A DNA stretch of 64,000 bases from Lichenicola sp964247755 (GCA_964247755.1 CAXTVX010000001.1:124001-188000); one strand, 5' to 3'. Positions 46,078-57,232 are shown, counted from the stretch's first letter. Program-made: numbers and translations. Notes: generated from the sequence alone by a model not told the origin.

Positions 46078-48041
46078 CCGTCGAGCGCCGCGGTGGCGGC
46101 GGTCAGGGTGGCATCCAGCGTGTCGGCCTCGGCCGCCACCTCCTCCGGGTTGGGCAGCACCGGGATGGTGGAGAAGATCGCCGGCGCGTCCAGCAGGATC
46201 ATGCCGGCGGCGGTGGTGGTGACGATCCCTTCCGACTCGGTGTCGACCACCGGGGCCGCCATCAGCAGCGCCGCTTCCGCCTGCAGGTCCAGCGTCACCC
46301 CGTTGACCTTGATGCCGGCCGGCGTCATCCGGATGGTGTTGGTGCCGACCTTGAGCGTCAGCGCCACCGCCGCCTCGATCGTCACCTCGCCGGTCAGGCT
46401 GGTCAGGCTGTGGTTGCGCGTCACGGTGATGGTCTCGTCGCGCTTGACCACCACGGTGCGGTCGCGGTCGACGGTCAGCTTCTGGTCGTTCTCGACCTCG
46501 GTGGTGTAGTCCTTCTGCGCGTGCAGGAACACCAGCTCCTGCCCCTTCCTGTCGTCGAACGACCATTCCGAATAGTCCTGCGTGCCGCCATGCAGGGTGG
46601 AGCGGCTGCGGAAGCCGTGCTTGGTCTGCTCGTCGGGGATCGCGAACACCGGACGCTGCGACTGGTTGTAGAACGAGCCGACCACCACCGGGCTGTCGGG
46701 ATCGCCGTCCATGAACGCGACCGCCACCTCCGAGCCCACGCGCGGCAGGTGCTGCCAGCCCCAGGTGTTGCCGGACCAGGGCTGCATCACCCGCACCCAG
46801 GTCGCCATGCTGGCGACCGTCTCCTTGCGCCGGTCGAACAGCAGCCGCACCTTGATCCGCGCCAGGCTGTCGGCGTGGATCTCCTCGCCCTCGTTGCCGA
46901 TCACGATCGCGGAGAAGATCCCGGTCATCGGCGGCCGCGTGTTGCGCGCAGGCTCTCGCCAGGTGGTCTTCTGCAGGAAGCAGGTGAAATCGTTCTCGTA
47001 GGACGGCCGCTCGGCGCCGCCGATCCAGGTGTGGTCGGTGGCCTGGTGGCTGACCGACTGCAGCGCGTAGTCGATCCCTTCCGCCTCGGTGAACGGGTCC
47101 TTGGCCAGGGTGAAGCGGAACCCCGGGCAGAACTCCTGGTCGTAGCCGTGGCCGTGGCGCAGCGCCGACAGGGCTTCGGCGGATTCGATGCGGAACCGGG
47201 CCCGGTTGCTGGCGATCCCGTTCTCGGTGGTCAGCGCCGGCCAGTTGAACACGTCGCGCGTGGCGGCACCCGGCGTGGACAGGGTGGTGTTCTGCTGCCC
47301 CAGCACCGGCGCCGACGGGCGCGTCGGATCGTAGTCCTGCAGCTTCACCGAGCCGTGCGCGGTCGACTGCTGCTCGCTCCACTGGTCGAACACGTCGACG
47401 TTGTTGCCCTCGTGGATCACCCAGTGCTGCGGGTCGGCCACCGGCTTGAACGACTGGTTGCGGTCGGTGACGACCAGGGTGTGCGCGCCCTTGGTGTGCT
47501 CGAAGAAGTAGAACCAGCCGGTCTCCTGCATGAGGCGGTGCACGAAGTCGAGGTCGGTCTCGTTGAACTGGGTGGTGTACTCCCGCACCGGCTTGTCGCC
47601 GTAGATCCGGAACTCCACCGGCTGCACCGCATGCTCGCCGAAGATGGTCTGCAGGATCTCCTGCGCGGTGCGGTTCTGGAAGATGCGGCAGTCCTCGGTC
47701 TGGCCCAGGAACCAGAGGCGCGGCACCACGTCGAGCCGGTACATCCAGCGCGAGCGCTGCGCCTGGCCGACCGCGCTCATGCCGCGCACCACGCCGTTGA
47801 CGAACCGGTCGGCGTGCGGCTGCTTGCGTATGGTCAGGCCGACCGGCTGATACACCAGCTGGTTCGGGTCGATGCTGCGCTCGGTCGACACCACCGTCAT
47901 CGCCATCTCGAACGGCTGGCTGATGCTCTCGGTGCCGTGCAGCCCGACGCAGTGCAGCGTGCTGCCGTCCGCGATCGGCAGGGTGTCGTCGCCGAGCGGC
48001 GAGGTGAGCAGCAGCAGGGCCTGGAGCTGTCCGCCGGACAT
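46074..48041 (-). CDS. vgrG: T6SS spike protein VgrG
   Basis: A 655-residue trimeric spike (TssI). The gp27-like part has LHGTESISQPFEMAMTVVST, FQNRTAQEILQTIFGEHAVQ, YTTQFNETDLDFVHRLMQET and GWFYFFEH. The gp5-like part has RIKVRLLFDRRKETVASMAT and SGNTWGWQHLPRVGSEVAVA, then FMDGDPDSPVVVGSFYN. A beta-helix of repeats such as KLTVDRDRTVVVKRDETITV follows. There is no toxin domain at the C-terminus, which ends with a short helix after the spike, so effectors must be separate. No Hcp or PAAR gene lies nearby. The ATG is 89 bases after the kinase stop. Confidence 0.95.
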   Translation of the reverse strand: MSGGQLQALLLLTSPLGDDTLPIADGSTLHCVGLHGTESISQPFEMAMTVVSTERSIDPNQLVYQPVGLTIRKQPHADRFVNGVVRGMSAVGQAQRSRWMYRLDVVPRLWFLGQTEDCRIFQNRTAQEILQTIFGEHAVQPVEFRIYGDKPVREYTTQFNETDLDFVHRLMQETGWFYFFEHTKGAHTLVVTDRNQSFKPVADPQHWVIHEGNNVDVFDQWSEQQSTAHGSVKLQDYDPTRPSAPVLGQQNTTLSTPGAATRDVFNWPALTTENGIASNRARFRIESAEALSALRHGHGYDQEFCPGFRFTLAKDPFTEAEGIDYALQSVSHQATDHTWIGGAERPSYENDFTCFLQKTTWREPARNTRPPMTGIFSAIVIGNEGEEIHADSLARIKVRLLFDRRKETVASMATWVRVMQPWSGNTWGWQHLPRVGSEVAVAFMDGDPDSPVVVGSFYNQSQRPVFAIPDEQTKHGFRSRSTLHGGTQDYSEWSFDDRKGQELVFLHAQKDYTTEVENDQKLTVDRDRTVVVKRDETITVTRNHSLTSLTGEVTIEAAVALTLKVGTNTIRMTPAGIKVNGVTLDLQAEAALLMAAPVVDTESEGIVTTTAAGMILLDAPAIFSTIPVLPNPEEVAAEADTLDATLTAATAALDG

Positions 48042-48130
48042 CGTTGCTGGTGCTCCCTCGGCCTACGTCTGGTTCGTTCCGGGTGGCGACCATGCCATCC
48101 GGGGCGTCGTCTTGCCAACCGGCCGTCGGG

Positions 48131-49831
<1,701 letters not shown>

Positions 49832-49838
49832 GCGGCCG

Positions 49839-50711
49839 CTACTCGTCCAGCATCTTCATCGCGTTCTCCAGCGAGCGGCGCATCCGGTTGAACGAGTTGG
49901 CGAGCGAGCCGATCTCGTCGCGGCCGGTCACCACGAACTCCGGCACCGCGAAGTCGCCCAGGCTGACCTTGTCGGCGATCCCCGTCATCTCGCGCACCGG
50001 CCGGATGATCACGACGTGCAGCAGCAGGTTGACCAGGGCCAGCATCAGCGCGAACGCCAGCGTCAGCCAGCCGAGCGTGACCGCGGTGAGGTGGCCGGCC
50101 TGCCGCAGCGCCGCCGCTTCCGGCACCGACACGATGCTGGCGCCGACGATGTCGTGCAGGTGCCAGCCGAAACCGTTCTTCGAGCCGTATGCATCCAGCA
50201 TGGTCGCGGGCGCCGCCTGCGGCGTGGAATGGCAGGACAGGCAGCCGGGATCGTCCACCCGGATCGGCACCGAGTAGGACAGCACCCGTCCGGCCGGGGT
50301 GTCGCGCTCGCTGACCAGCCTCGCCAGACCGGGTTGGTCGTGGAAGTGCGCGATGATCGCCGCCTCCCATGCCGCCGGACGGTCGGCCGGGTTGGTCGGG
50401 TTGGTGGCCGGCTGGTGGAACCGGTAGTCGGGGAACCGGCTGGTCAGCAGGCGGAAGCTCTGTGACGCGGCGAAGAACGGGATCGACTGCGGCAGGAACT
50501 GCACCTTGCTCTGCTCGGCCAGCAGCGGCGCCACCTCGTCGCTGGTATAGGCGATGGTGGCGTCGGCCTCGCCCATCATCACCGCCGCCTGGTCGAGCTG
50601 CGCCCGGGTGGCGGTGGCCACGCTGATACGGTGCACGAACAGGGCCGCCAGCAGCAGGCCGACCGCGAAGGTCGCCAGCATCACGAGGTTGAACTTCAGC
50701 CGGAGGCTCAT
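49839..50711 (-). CDS. Membrane heme sensor: DUF3365 (Tll0287-like) domain plus HAMP, no output domain
   Basis: A 290-residue protein. Helix 1 (about 8-28) and helix 2 (about 208-236) bracket a periplasmic domain with a single c-type heme motif CLSCH at 157-161. KNGFGWHLHDIVGASIVSVP follows as in DUF3365/Tll0287-like domains. A HAMP-like segment follows helix 2 (IRPVREMTGIADKVSLGDFA to DEIGSLANSFNRMRRSLENA) and the protein ends there. Such domains usually sense redox state, NO or CO in front of kinases or cyclases. The start overlaps the caspase-like stop (ATGA), and the kinase follows after seven bases, so the kinase is the likely output. Confidence 0.85.
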   Translation of the reverse strand: MSLRLKFNLVMLATFAVGLLLAALFVHRISVATATRAQLDQAAVMMGEADATIAYTSDEVAPLLAEQSKVQFLPQSIPFFAASQSFRLLTSRFPDYRFHQPATNPTNPADRPAAWEAAIIAHFHDQPGLARLVSERDTPAGRVLSYSVPIRVDDPGCLSCHSTPQAAPATMLDAYGSKNGFGWHLHDIVGASIVSVPEAAALRQAGHLTAVTLGWLTLAFALMLALVNLLLHVVIIRPVREMTGIADKVSLGDFAVPEFVVTGRDEIGSLANSFNRMRRSLENAMKMLDE

Positions 50712-52021
50712 CTGCGGGCGCCGACCTTCCCCAGTTCCGTACCTTCGGCGTAGGTCAGGAACCCTGTCTCGGGATGCTTGAGCGACCTCTGGTAGGCACG
50801 CACCGCCGCCTGCGTCGCCGGGCTCGCGAGGCCGTCGATCTGGTGGTTGTAGTAGCCGAGCGCCAGCAGGGAAACCTGCAGGCGGCGGATGCTGGGCGAG
50901 CCGCCCGGCGTGCCGGCCGCGACGCGTGGCGGCTTCGGCGTCACCGGTTTTGGAGCGGCGGCCTTGTCCGCGTCAGGCGCGACAGGGCCGGACTTCTCCG
51001 TGGCCGACACCGGTCCGTCCCCGGACGCACCGGCGGAGGCGACCGTGGCCGGCCTGCCCGGGACCGTCCTGTCCGCCGCGGGCCTGGCTGGAGCAGGCGT
51101 CCCAGGCGCAGGCTTTTCAGGAGCACGCGTCTCAGGAGCAGGCTTCTCGGGGCCGGCCTTCCCGGGACCGGGCTGTCCGGCAACGGGCTCGGGACGGGCG
51201 GGAACGGCGTCCGCCGGGGCGGACGTCGCCGGTCCGGCAGCCTCCAGTGGCGCCGGTACGGATGACGGCTCCGTCGAGGCGGCGGGCGACGGCGGCGTGG
51301 AGGGGGCAGCCGGACCGCCACCTGCCGTGGCGACCGCCTGCGGCTGTCCGCTGCCGGACGCGGCCTGGTACGGCCAGCCAGCCGACCGGTCCACCGTCCG
51401 GGCAAAGTCGTCGATCTCGGGCGTGGCGGTGCCGTCCACCGTGCGCAGGTCGAGATAGGTGCTCATGGCCGAAGCCTCGCGCAGGCCCTGCACCGCGTTG
51501 GACAGACTGGACGCCCCGGGCGTCGGGTGCATCTCCGCGACCAGGATCGAGTCGTGGCCGGACAGCACGCGCGACAGGGTGCGGGCGATGATCGCCTGTC
51601 GCGGCAGGTCGGCCGGCTGCGCCGTGGTCGCTCCCACCGGCAGGAGGAACAGCTTGTCCGCGTCGGCCGCCACGTAGCCGCAATACACGATCGCCGCCTT
51701 CCGTCCGGCAAGGAGATGCACCGCGAAGCTGCCGATCGCCGCCTGCAGCGACGGGCCGGCGGCGTCGAACTGCTCGGACACGTCGCCGCCCTTGGCGCGC
51801 AGCCGGTCGGCAAGGCTGCGCATCGCCGGCACGCAGCCCGGCAGCTTCGGCAGCGCGGCGTAGTCGGAGTTGCCGATCAGCAGCACCGCGACGGCCGGTC
51901 CGGCATCGTCGGCACGCGCGGCGGCCGGGGCGGCGGCAGGGGCGGCCAGCGCGAATCCGGCCAGCCCGGCGGCGACGTGCCGGGAGATCCGAGCCGCAAT
52001 GGGCCTGTGCTGCCTGCTCAT
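50708..52021 (-). CDS. Caspase-like (C14) fold protein lacking catalytic residues, with peptidoglycan-binding domain
   Basis: A 437-residue secreted protein. The signal peptide ends near PAAARADD. Residues 42-170 align with bacterial metacaspase-like p20 domains (AVAVLLIGNSDYAALPKLPG, VPAMRSLADRLRAKGGDVSE). The catalytic His motif YAGHG is replaced by YCGYV (113-117) and no catalytic Cys follows (LVAEMHPTPGAS). A Pro/Ala/Lys-rich linker leads to a C-terminal PG_binding_1-like domain (RRLQVSLLALGYYNHQIDGL). ATG at 52021 is chosen for the signal peptide. It lies between a methyltransferase and the heme sensor inside the T6SS operon. I infer an envelope-anchored pseudo-enzyme. Confidence 0.75.
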   Translation of the reverse strand: MSRQHRPIAARISRHVAAGLAGFALAAPAAAPAAARADDAGPAVAVLLIGNSDYAALPKLPGCVPAMRSLADRLRAKGGDVSEQFDAAGPSLQAAIGSFAVHLLAGRKAAIVYCGYVAADADKLFLLPVGATTAQPADLPRQAIIARTLSRVLSGHDSILVAEMHPTPGASSLSNAVQGLREASAMSTYLDLRTVDGTATPEIDDFARTVDRSAGWPYQAASGSGQPQAVATAGGGPAAPSTPPSPAASTEPSSVPAPLEAAGPATSAPADAVPARPEPVAGQPGPGKAGPEKPAPETRAPEKPAPGTPAPARPAADRTVPGRPATVASAGASGDGPVSATEKSGPVAPDADKAAAPKPVTPKPPRVAAGTPGGSPSIRRLQVSLLALGYYNHQIDGLASPATQAAVRAYQRSLKHPETGFLTYAEGTELGKVGARR

Positions 52022-52112
52022 CGTGTCGGGTGATCCGCATATGGGTGCTGCCGGAACGGTGTAGCCGAGCCGGACCCAGGCGGAAAGCCGGTGCGATACC
52101 GGATCCAAAATC

Positions 52113-53630
52113 CTATGTGGCTGGATCGGCTTCGACCAGCCCGGCGCCCTGCCACACCGCCAGCCGGCGCGTCCGCAGCGCCGCGGCGCCCTGTGCGAAC
52201 GCCTGCCGCGCCGGGTCCGGCGACGGCGCGAAGGCGTCGCGCAGCAGGCGGTCGGCCTCGGCTGCCCCGCCCCCGTCGCCGGGCACCGCGAGGGCGGCGG
52301 CCACCACCGCCTCGTCCGCGCTCGACGGCAGCCCGGCGCCGAGCCGGACGCTGGCGAGGCCCGCGAGCTGCACCGACTCGCCGCGCAGGATGCGCGCGGC
52401 CAGCCTCCGGTTCAGCCTCGACGCCGCCTTCCCTGGGCCCGCCTGCCCCGGACGCGCGACCACGGCCGCCTGCCCGGACCCGACCAGCAGCCCGACCAGG
52501 TCGAGCGCGCTGCCGCGCTGGCCGCCCGCCGCGTCGAGCAGCGCCGCGACCCCGCACGCCCCCTGCGCCAGCCGCTCCACCGCCGGACGGAAGAACTCCG
52601 CCCCCAGCGTGGCGGTGCCGCCCGGCATCTTCAGCGCGTACACCACCTCCTCCGGCGCGCGGAGCAGGCACAGGGTGAGCGCGCGCAGGCGCTGCTCCTG
52701 CTCCTCCCGGCTCATCGTGCGGGCGCCGCGCACGAACACGTCGCTGCGCAGCGCCCGGTCCAGGCACAGGTCGCGGGCCAGCTCGGCCAGGCGCGGCTCG
52801 TCGATGCGGTCGCACACCGCACGCTGTTCCGGCGTCAGCATCAGGGCCGGGAAGTTCTCCAGCAGCTCGGCCGAGCCCACGAAGTCGAGCCGCGCCGGCC
52901 TGAGCGCGTCGAGCACGTCGGCACCGAAGCACGGGCGCCAGTGCCGGTTCATGAACTCGTGGCTGAGATAGGCGGCCTGCGCGTCGCGGGCGCGGTCGAT
53001 CAGCTCCGATGGCTGCCCGGCCGCGAGGTGCACGGCACCCGCCGCGCGCAGCGCCTGCGCCAGCTCCAGGGCGCCCGCCGCGCGGCGGTCGGTTCGGCCG
53101 CCGATGCGGTCGCCCGCCTCCATCAGCAGGCGCTGCAGCCCGATCGCCCCCTGCCAGCCCGGCAGGGCGTTGTAGCTCAGGTGCAGCAGGCCGCCGGGAC
53201 GCAGCCGGGAGGCCAGCAGGCGCACGATGCCGGCGCGCACCGGGTCGTCGACCCAGCTCCACACCCCGTGCGCGCTCGCCACGTCGATCTCCGGCAGCGC
53301 CGACGGGTCGAACCCCGCCAGGTCCGCTTCGACGAATGACACGTTGTCGATCCCGGCCTCCACGGCCAGCGCGCGCGCTTCCGCCACGTGCGCCGGCATC
53401 ACGTCGAGGCCGATCACGGTCCAGCCCGGGTTGCTGGCGGCCAGGCACAGCGCGGTGCGGCCGCGGCCGCAGCCGAGCTCGACATAGGTGAGGCGGTCGC
53501 CGTTCCCCGCCAGCGGCCCGACCGTCCGGTTCAGCAGGCAGGCCAGCTCCAGGTTCGCCGGCGCCTGCTGCGGATGGTAGTTGGCGGTGTACGGCACGTC
53601 GGCGACGTAGCCGCGCCAGGTGCCGCTCAC
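52113..53630 (-). CDS. SAM-dependent methyltransferase with methyltransferase-regulatory domain
   Basis: A 505-residue cytoplasmic protein. The N-terminal class I methyltransferase has YVELGCGRGRTALCLAASNP (motif I), GLDVMPAHVAEARALAVEAG, VEADLAGFDPS and RLRPGGLLHLSYNALPGWQG. The central part (about 205-300; LSHEFMNRHWRPCFGADVLD) reads as the MT-regulatory domain. A variable C-terminal helical region follows. It starts with a GTGA overlap with tssG, so it is translated with the baseplate genes. The substrate is unknown; a T6SS or envelope protein is the natural guess. Confidence 0.85.
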   Translation of the reverse strand: MSGTWRGYVADVPYTANYHPQQAPANLELACLLNRTVGPLAGNGDRLTYVELGCGRGRTALCLAASNPGWTVIGLDVMPAHVAEARALAVEAGIDNVSFVEADLAGFDPSALPEIDVASAHGVWSWVDDPVRAGIVRLLASRLRPGGLLHLSYNALPGWQGAIGLQRLLMEAGDRIGGRTDRRAAGALELAQALRAAGAVHLAAGQPSELIDRARDAQAAYLSHEFMNRHWRPCFGADVLDALRPARLDFVGSAELLENFPALMLTPEQRAVCDRIDEPRLAELARDLCLDRALRSDVFVRGARTMSREEQEQRLRALTLCLLRAPEEVVYALKMPGGTATLGAEFFRPAVERLAQGACGVAALLDAAGGQRGSALDLVGLLVGSGQAAVVARPGQAGPGKAASRLNRRLAARILRGESVQLAGLASVRLGAGLPSSADEAVVAAALAVPGDGGGAAEADRLLRDAFAPSPDPARQAFAQGAAALRTRRLAVWQGAGLVEADPAT

Positions 53631-54856
53631 GCCCGCACCTCCCGCTCGACCAGGTCCGCCTCGAACACCGCCTCGGCGGCATCCTCCGCGCGGGCGGATA
53701 CCGGCAGCCAGCTGTTCCAGCCCAGGCGCGGCGGCTCCACCGCCCCCATCTCCAGCGGCGGCACCGCGTCGCGCGTCAGCACCGGGTTGACCGCGAACGC
53801 CACCTCCAGCCCCAGGAACGCGCGCACCAGCGCCACCATGTGCTGCAGCCGGCGCCCGGACGGCAGCAGCGACAGGAACTCCGGCAGCCCCAGCGGCCCG
53901 ATCCGCAGCACGATCCGCGACTGCACGTCCCAGCACCGCGTTCCCGCCGCGGCATCCACGCCGAGCTGGTTGAACGAGGGCGCCGCCTGCCCGTTCGGCA
54001 GCGTCACCGGCAGCGCCGAGCGCTCCTCCGGCCGCAGCGGCAGCCAGGCACCGGCGAACTGCTCCACCACCACCGCCTGGCCCAGCCAGTCCGACACGAT
54101 CGCGGCCAGCCGGTCGGCCGAGCGCGGCCGGGTCGCGAACTGGCCGGCGTAGTGCAGCAGCGGCGCCGGGTCGAGCCCGAGCCGGTCCAGCAGGTTGGGG
54201 GTGCCGAACCCGTCCAGCGCCAGCAGCAGCGCGCCCAGCGGGTCGGGCGGCGTGACCGGCTCCGGGTCCAGGCCGAGCCCGACGCCGAGCTCGAACGCCC
54301 GCGCCGCCTCCCGCTCCTGCCGCTCGACCAGCGCCGCGGCGGCGGCGCGATGCGGCCGGTACTTGATAGCGGCCTCGGCAAACAGCGCCACCGGACGCTG
54401 CGCCAGCACGTCCAGGAACGCCGCCAGCGCCGGCGAGCGTCGGCGCTGCTCGGCCACCACCATCTCGCTGTACGGGCGCGGCAGCACCCCGGACGGCCCG
54501 GTCAGGCCGATCGGCGTCACCGTGGCGTGGTAGCCACCGGCGCGCCGCTGCACCGCCAGCACGTCGGCGGCGGGATAGCCGAGCCCGGCCGGGGCGTGGA
54601 ACCGCACCGCCCGGCCGGGATCGCGACGCCGTGCCGCCTGCATCAGCAGCATCACCGCGGCATCGAAGCCGAACCGCTGCGGCTGCCGGAGCAGCCGGTC
54701 CAGCAGGCTCTGGGCCGCCTTGCGACGCGGGGACCGGCCTGGCTGCGCCGGGACCGGCAGCGCCGCCGGATCATCGTGGGCGGAGGCGTCGGCGGCCAGG
54801 GGATCGTCGACCGTCGCCGGCAGCCCGGGCTCCGGCCCGTGTCCGGCACCGCTCAC
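53627..54856 (-). CDS. tssG: T6SS baseplate protein TssG
   Basis: A 409-residue wedge subunit working with TssF and TssE. SLLDRLLRQPQRFGFDAAVM opens the conserved part, followed by GLTGPSGVLPRPYSEMVVAE and YKYR-like AIKYRPHRAAAAALV. Downstream are YAGQFATRPRSADRLAAIVS, DWLG and RLQHMVALVRAFLGLEVAFA. The GTG start at 54854-54856 overlaps the tssF stop (GTGA). The frame stays open far upstream inside tssF, but homology does not continue there. Confidence 0.93.
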   Translation of the reverse strand: MSGAGHGPEPGLPATVDDPLAADASAHDDPAALPVPAQPGRSPRRKAAQSLLDRLLRQPQRFGFDAAVMLLMQAARRRDPGRAVRFHAPAGLGYPAADVLAVQRRAGGYHATVTPIGLTGPSGVLPRPYSEMVVAEQRRRSPALAAFLDVLAQRPVALFAEAAIKYRPHRAAAAALVERQEREAARAFELGVGLGLDPEPVTPPDPLGALLLALDGFGTPNLLDRLGLDPAPLLHYAGQFATRPRSADRLAAIVSDWLGQAVVVEQFAGAWLPLRPEERSALPVTLPNGQAAPSFNQLGVDAAAGTRCWDVQSRIVLRIGPLGLPEFLSLLPSGRRLQHMVALVRAFLGLEVAFAVNPVLTRDAVPPLEMGAVEPPRLGWNSWLPVSARAEDAAEAVFEADLVEREVRA

Positions 54857-56688
54857 AGCAGGACGCGCGCGCCGGCACGCGGCGGGAACGCGGCCACCAC
54901 CCCGGGCCTGCCCTGCAGCACCACGGAGGTGCGCACGAACGAGTTGACGGTGGCGTGCAGCGCCAGGAACCGCTCCAGCACCGAGGCCAGGAGGAACAGC
55001 CCGGACGCGCTCCACAGCCTGGGCTCGAAGGTGAGCTGCACGTCCAGCCCGCGGCAGAACGCGCCCGGACGCGCGCCCGGCACGCGTGCGGTGCCGCCGG
55101 TGGCGCTCACCTCCACCAGGCCGGCGATGGCGCTGCGGGTTTCAGCGCTGTCATGCAGGTCGTACAGCTTGAGCACCTCGCGCAGGGTGTCCGCCGCCGC
55201 GGCACCCCCCACCACCGACAGGTGGCTGAGCGACAGGTGCGAGATCAGCCGCCAGGCGCGGTTGTCGTGCAGCTGCGCCCGCAGCGCGCTCGAGATCGGC
55301 GTCAGGCAGGACAGCGACAGCACCGCGCTCATGCCCTCCGACAGGTGCAGGCGCGGCTGGTCGCCGCCGAACGGCAGCTGCGCCGGCAGGTCGCGGTTGG
55401 AGCACAGCGCGTCGACCGACAGCACCGAGTCCGCCGGCCGGTCGACCGACAGGGCCGGGTCCATCACCGCCAGGAACACCTCCGAGCCGCCGATCGCCGG
55501 CGATGCGGCGCGCCGGACCACGTTGTAGTAGCCGGCCGGGACGTCGGCCGCCTCGCCGGCCTCGGCATCGTATGGCGCATGGCGATAGAACGGCCGCCAC
55601 GGCCGCAGGCTGCCGTCGCCGTGCAGCTCGCGCACCCGCTCGACGCTCCAGATCTCCAGGCTGCGCGCGCGCCGGTGGTCGGCCGCGACGTGGTACTCGG
55701 TGTCCTCGTGGGTCAGCGCCACCGGCTCGCAGCGGCGGGAGAACAGGTTGACCATCGGCACGCAGCCGAGCGCCAGCGCGTCGGGGCGCAGCGTGCGCTC
55801 CATCTCCGGCACCGCGCGGTCGAGATAGAGGAACACCTCCATCCGGTTGCCCGCGTGCAGCAGGGTGCGCGCGTCCAGCCCGAGGAGGTCGACGAACAGG
55901 AACTTCTCCGGCAGCGCGAAGTACTCGGTCAGCAGGCGGAAGCCGGAGAACGAGCGCGCCGACCACGGATACAGCCCTTCGGCATCCGCGAAGCCCGCCG
56001 CCTGCACGCTCGATGCCGGCAGCAGGGTCGGCGATGGGTCGTTCGGCCCGTCCGCGCAGGCGATGCCGACGCAGTTGCGGCAGATCAGCTCATACAGCAG
56101 CAGGCTCTGCTCGATCGGCCCGCGCAGGAACAGGCGCAGCCGGTCCACCCCCAGCTCGGCGAAGCCCGCCTCCGGGTCCACGGTAGCCAGCGCCAGACGC
56201 AGCACCGAACGGGCACCGCGCGCCTGCGGGTTCACCGGGGCGGCCAGCGGCAGTCCGGTCAGGCGTACCCCCTCCACCCGGACCGGCCACAGGGTGACGT
56301 CGGCGGTGGTGGTGAACGAGCACGGCTCGCCCTCCACCGGATCGGTCTCGATCGCGGTGCCGCGCGGCACCGTCACCGGCACGCGCAGGTCGGGCTGGCA
56401 GGTGAACTGCATGATCGCCGCCGACGGCACCGGCGCCAGGTAGTGCGGATACAGCACGCCGAGCAGCGCGTCGGTCAGCTCGGGGAACTCGTCGTCCAGG
56501 CGGCGGTGCACGCGGCCGGCCAGGAACGCCACCCCTTCGAGCAGCCGCCCGACATGCGGGTCGTCGGCGGAGTCGGGCCCGAGCCGCAGCCGTCCGGCCG
56601 CCTTGGGGTTGGCCTCGGCAAACTGCGCCGCGAGCTCGCGCAGCGCCGACAGCTCCCGGTTGTAGTAGGGAAGAAGCGGATCGGTCAC
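54853..56688 (-). CDS. tssF: T6SS baseplate protein TssF
   Basis: A 611-residue wedge subunit. Hallmarks: MTDPLLPYYNRELSALRELA, VGRLLEGVAFLAGRVHRRLD, DEFPELTDALLGVLYPHYLA, PVPSAAIMQF, FFDLL-like KFLFVDLLGLDARTL, VNLFSRRCEPVALTHEDTEY and EIWSVERV. The C-terminal part has GLDVQLTFEPRLWSASGLFL and LHATVNSFVRTSVV. Full length for the family. It follows tssE by four bases and overlaps tssG. Confidence 0.96.
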   Translation of the reverse strand: MTDPLLPYYNRELSALRELAAQFAEANPKAAGRLRLGPDSADDPHVGRLLEGVAFLAGRVHRRLDDEFPELTDALLGVLYPHYLAPVPSAAIMQFTCQPDLRVPVTVPRGTAIETDPVEGEPCSFTTTADVTLWPVRVEGVRLTGLPLAAPVNPQARGARSVLRLALATVDPEAGFAELGVDRLRLFLRGPIEQSLLLYELICRNCVGIACADGPNDPSPTLLPASSVQAAGFADAEGLYPWSARSFSGFRLLTEYFALPEKFLFVDLLGLDARTLLHAGNRMEVFLYLDRAVPEMERTLRPDALALGCVPMVNLFSRRCEPVALTHEDTEYHVAADHRRARSLEIWSVERVRELHGDGSLRPWRPFYRHAPYDAEAGEAADVPAGYYNVVRRAASPAIGGSEVFLAVMDPALSVDRPADSVLSVDALCSNRDLPAQLPFGGDQPRLHLSEGMSAVLSLSCLTPISSALRAQLHDNRAWRLISHLSLSHLSVVGGAAAADTLREVLKLYDLHDSAETRSAIAGLVEVSATGGTARVPGARPGAFCRGLDVQLTFEPRLWSASGLFLLASVLERFLALHATVNSFVRTSVVLQGRPGVVAAFPPRAGARVLL

Positions 56689-56692
56689 GGTT

Positions 56693-57199
56693 TCAGCCGC
56701 CCTGCTGCAGCTGCAGCACCACGGCGGCGGTGGCGGCGTGCACGGCGGTGTCGAACGCGATCGGCGCCACCACCGGCTCGACGCGCAGCACCGCCTCGAT
56801 GCGGAACCGGAGCACCGCGCGCAGCCGGTCCGGCTCGTCGCGCAGCCGCACCCGGACCTGGGTCAGGCGCGGCTCGTGCCGGCGAATGGTCAGCTCGATC
56901 TCGTGTCGCAGCGCTTCCCGCTCGTCGCGGTGGTTCAGCGCTCCGGAGGTGAAGTCCGGCACGCCGTAGGACAGGCTGGAGCCCTGCGCCGCCGCATGGC
57001 CGGACGGGATCCCGCGCCACGGCCGGCGCGCGTTCAGCAGCGCCTCGAGGTCGCGATGCACCGCCCCGCGCAGCTCGCCGACCGGATCGCGGCCGCCCTG
57101 CGGATCGGGGGCCGGGGCTGCGTCCTCGAGCAGCCGGTCGAGCACCGAGCCCAGCGCCCGCCGCGGCGCCTCGCGCCCGGCCTCACGAGGGGTCCTCAC
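56693..57199 (-). CDS. tssE: T6SS baseplate protein TssE (gp25-like)
   Basis: A 168-residue gp25/lysozyme-like wedge protein. SVLDRLLEDAAPAPDPQGGR, HRDLEALLNARRPW, SSLSYGVPDFTSGALNHRDE, LRHEIELTIRRHEPRLTQVR and LRFRIEAVLRVEPV match the family (YGLPD-like motif present as YGVPD). The start is GTG at 57197-57199 with GAGG eight bases upstream. It is 33 bases after tagJ. Confidence 0.93.
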   Translation of the reverse strand: MRTPREAGREAPRRALGSVLDRLLEDAAPAPDPQGGRDPVGELRGAVHRDLEALLNARRPWRGIPSGHAAAQGSSLSYGVPDFTSGALNHRDEREALRHEIELTIRRHEPRLTQVRVRLRDEPDRLRAVLRFRIEAVLRVEPVVAPIAFDTAVHAATAAVVLQLQQGG

Positions 57200-57232
57200 C
57201 GCCGCACCCTCACGCCCGCGTCACCCGGCGGC

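Noticed and set aside
50708..52021. Active metacaspase-like toxin or death protease
   Set aside because: The His and Cys motifs of the catalytic dyad are not present in the aligned positions.
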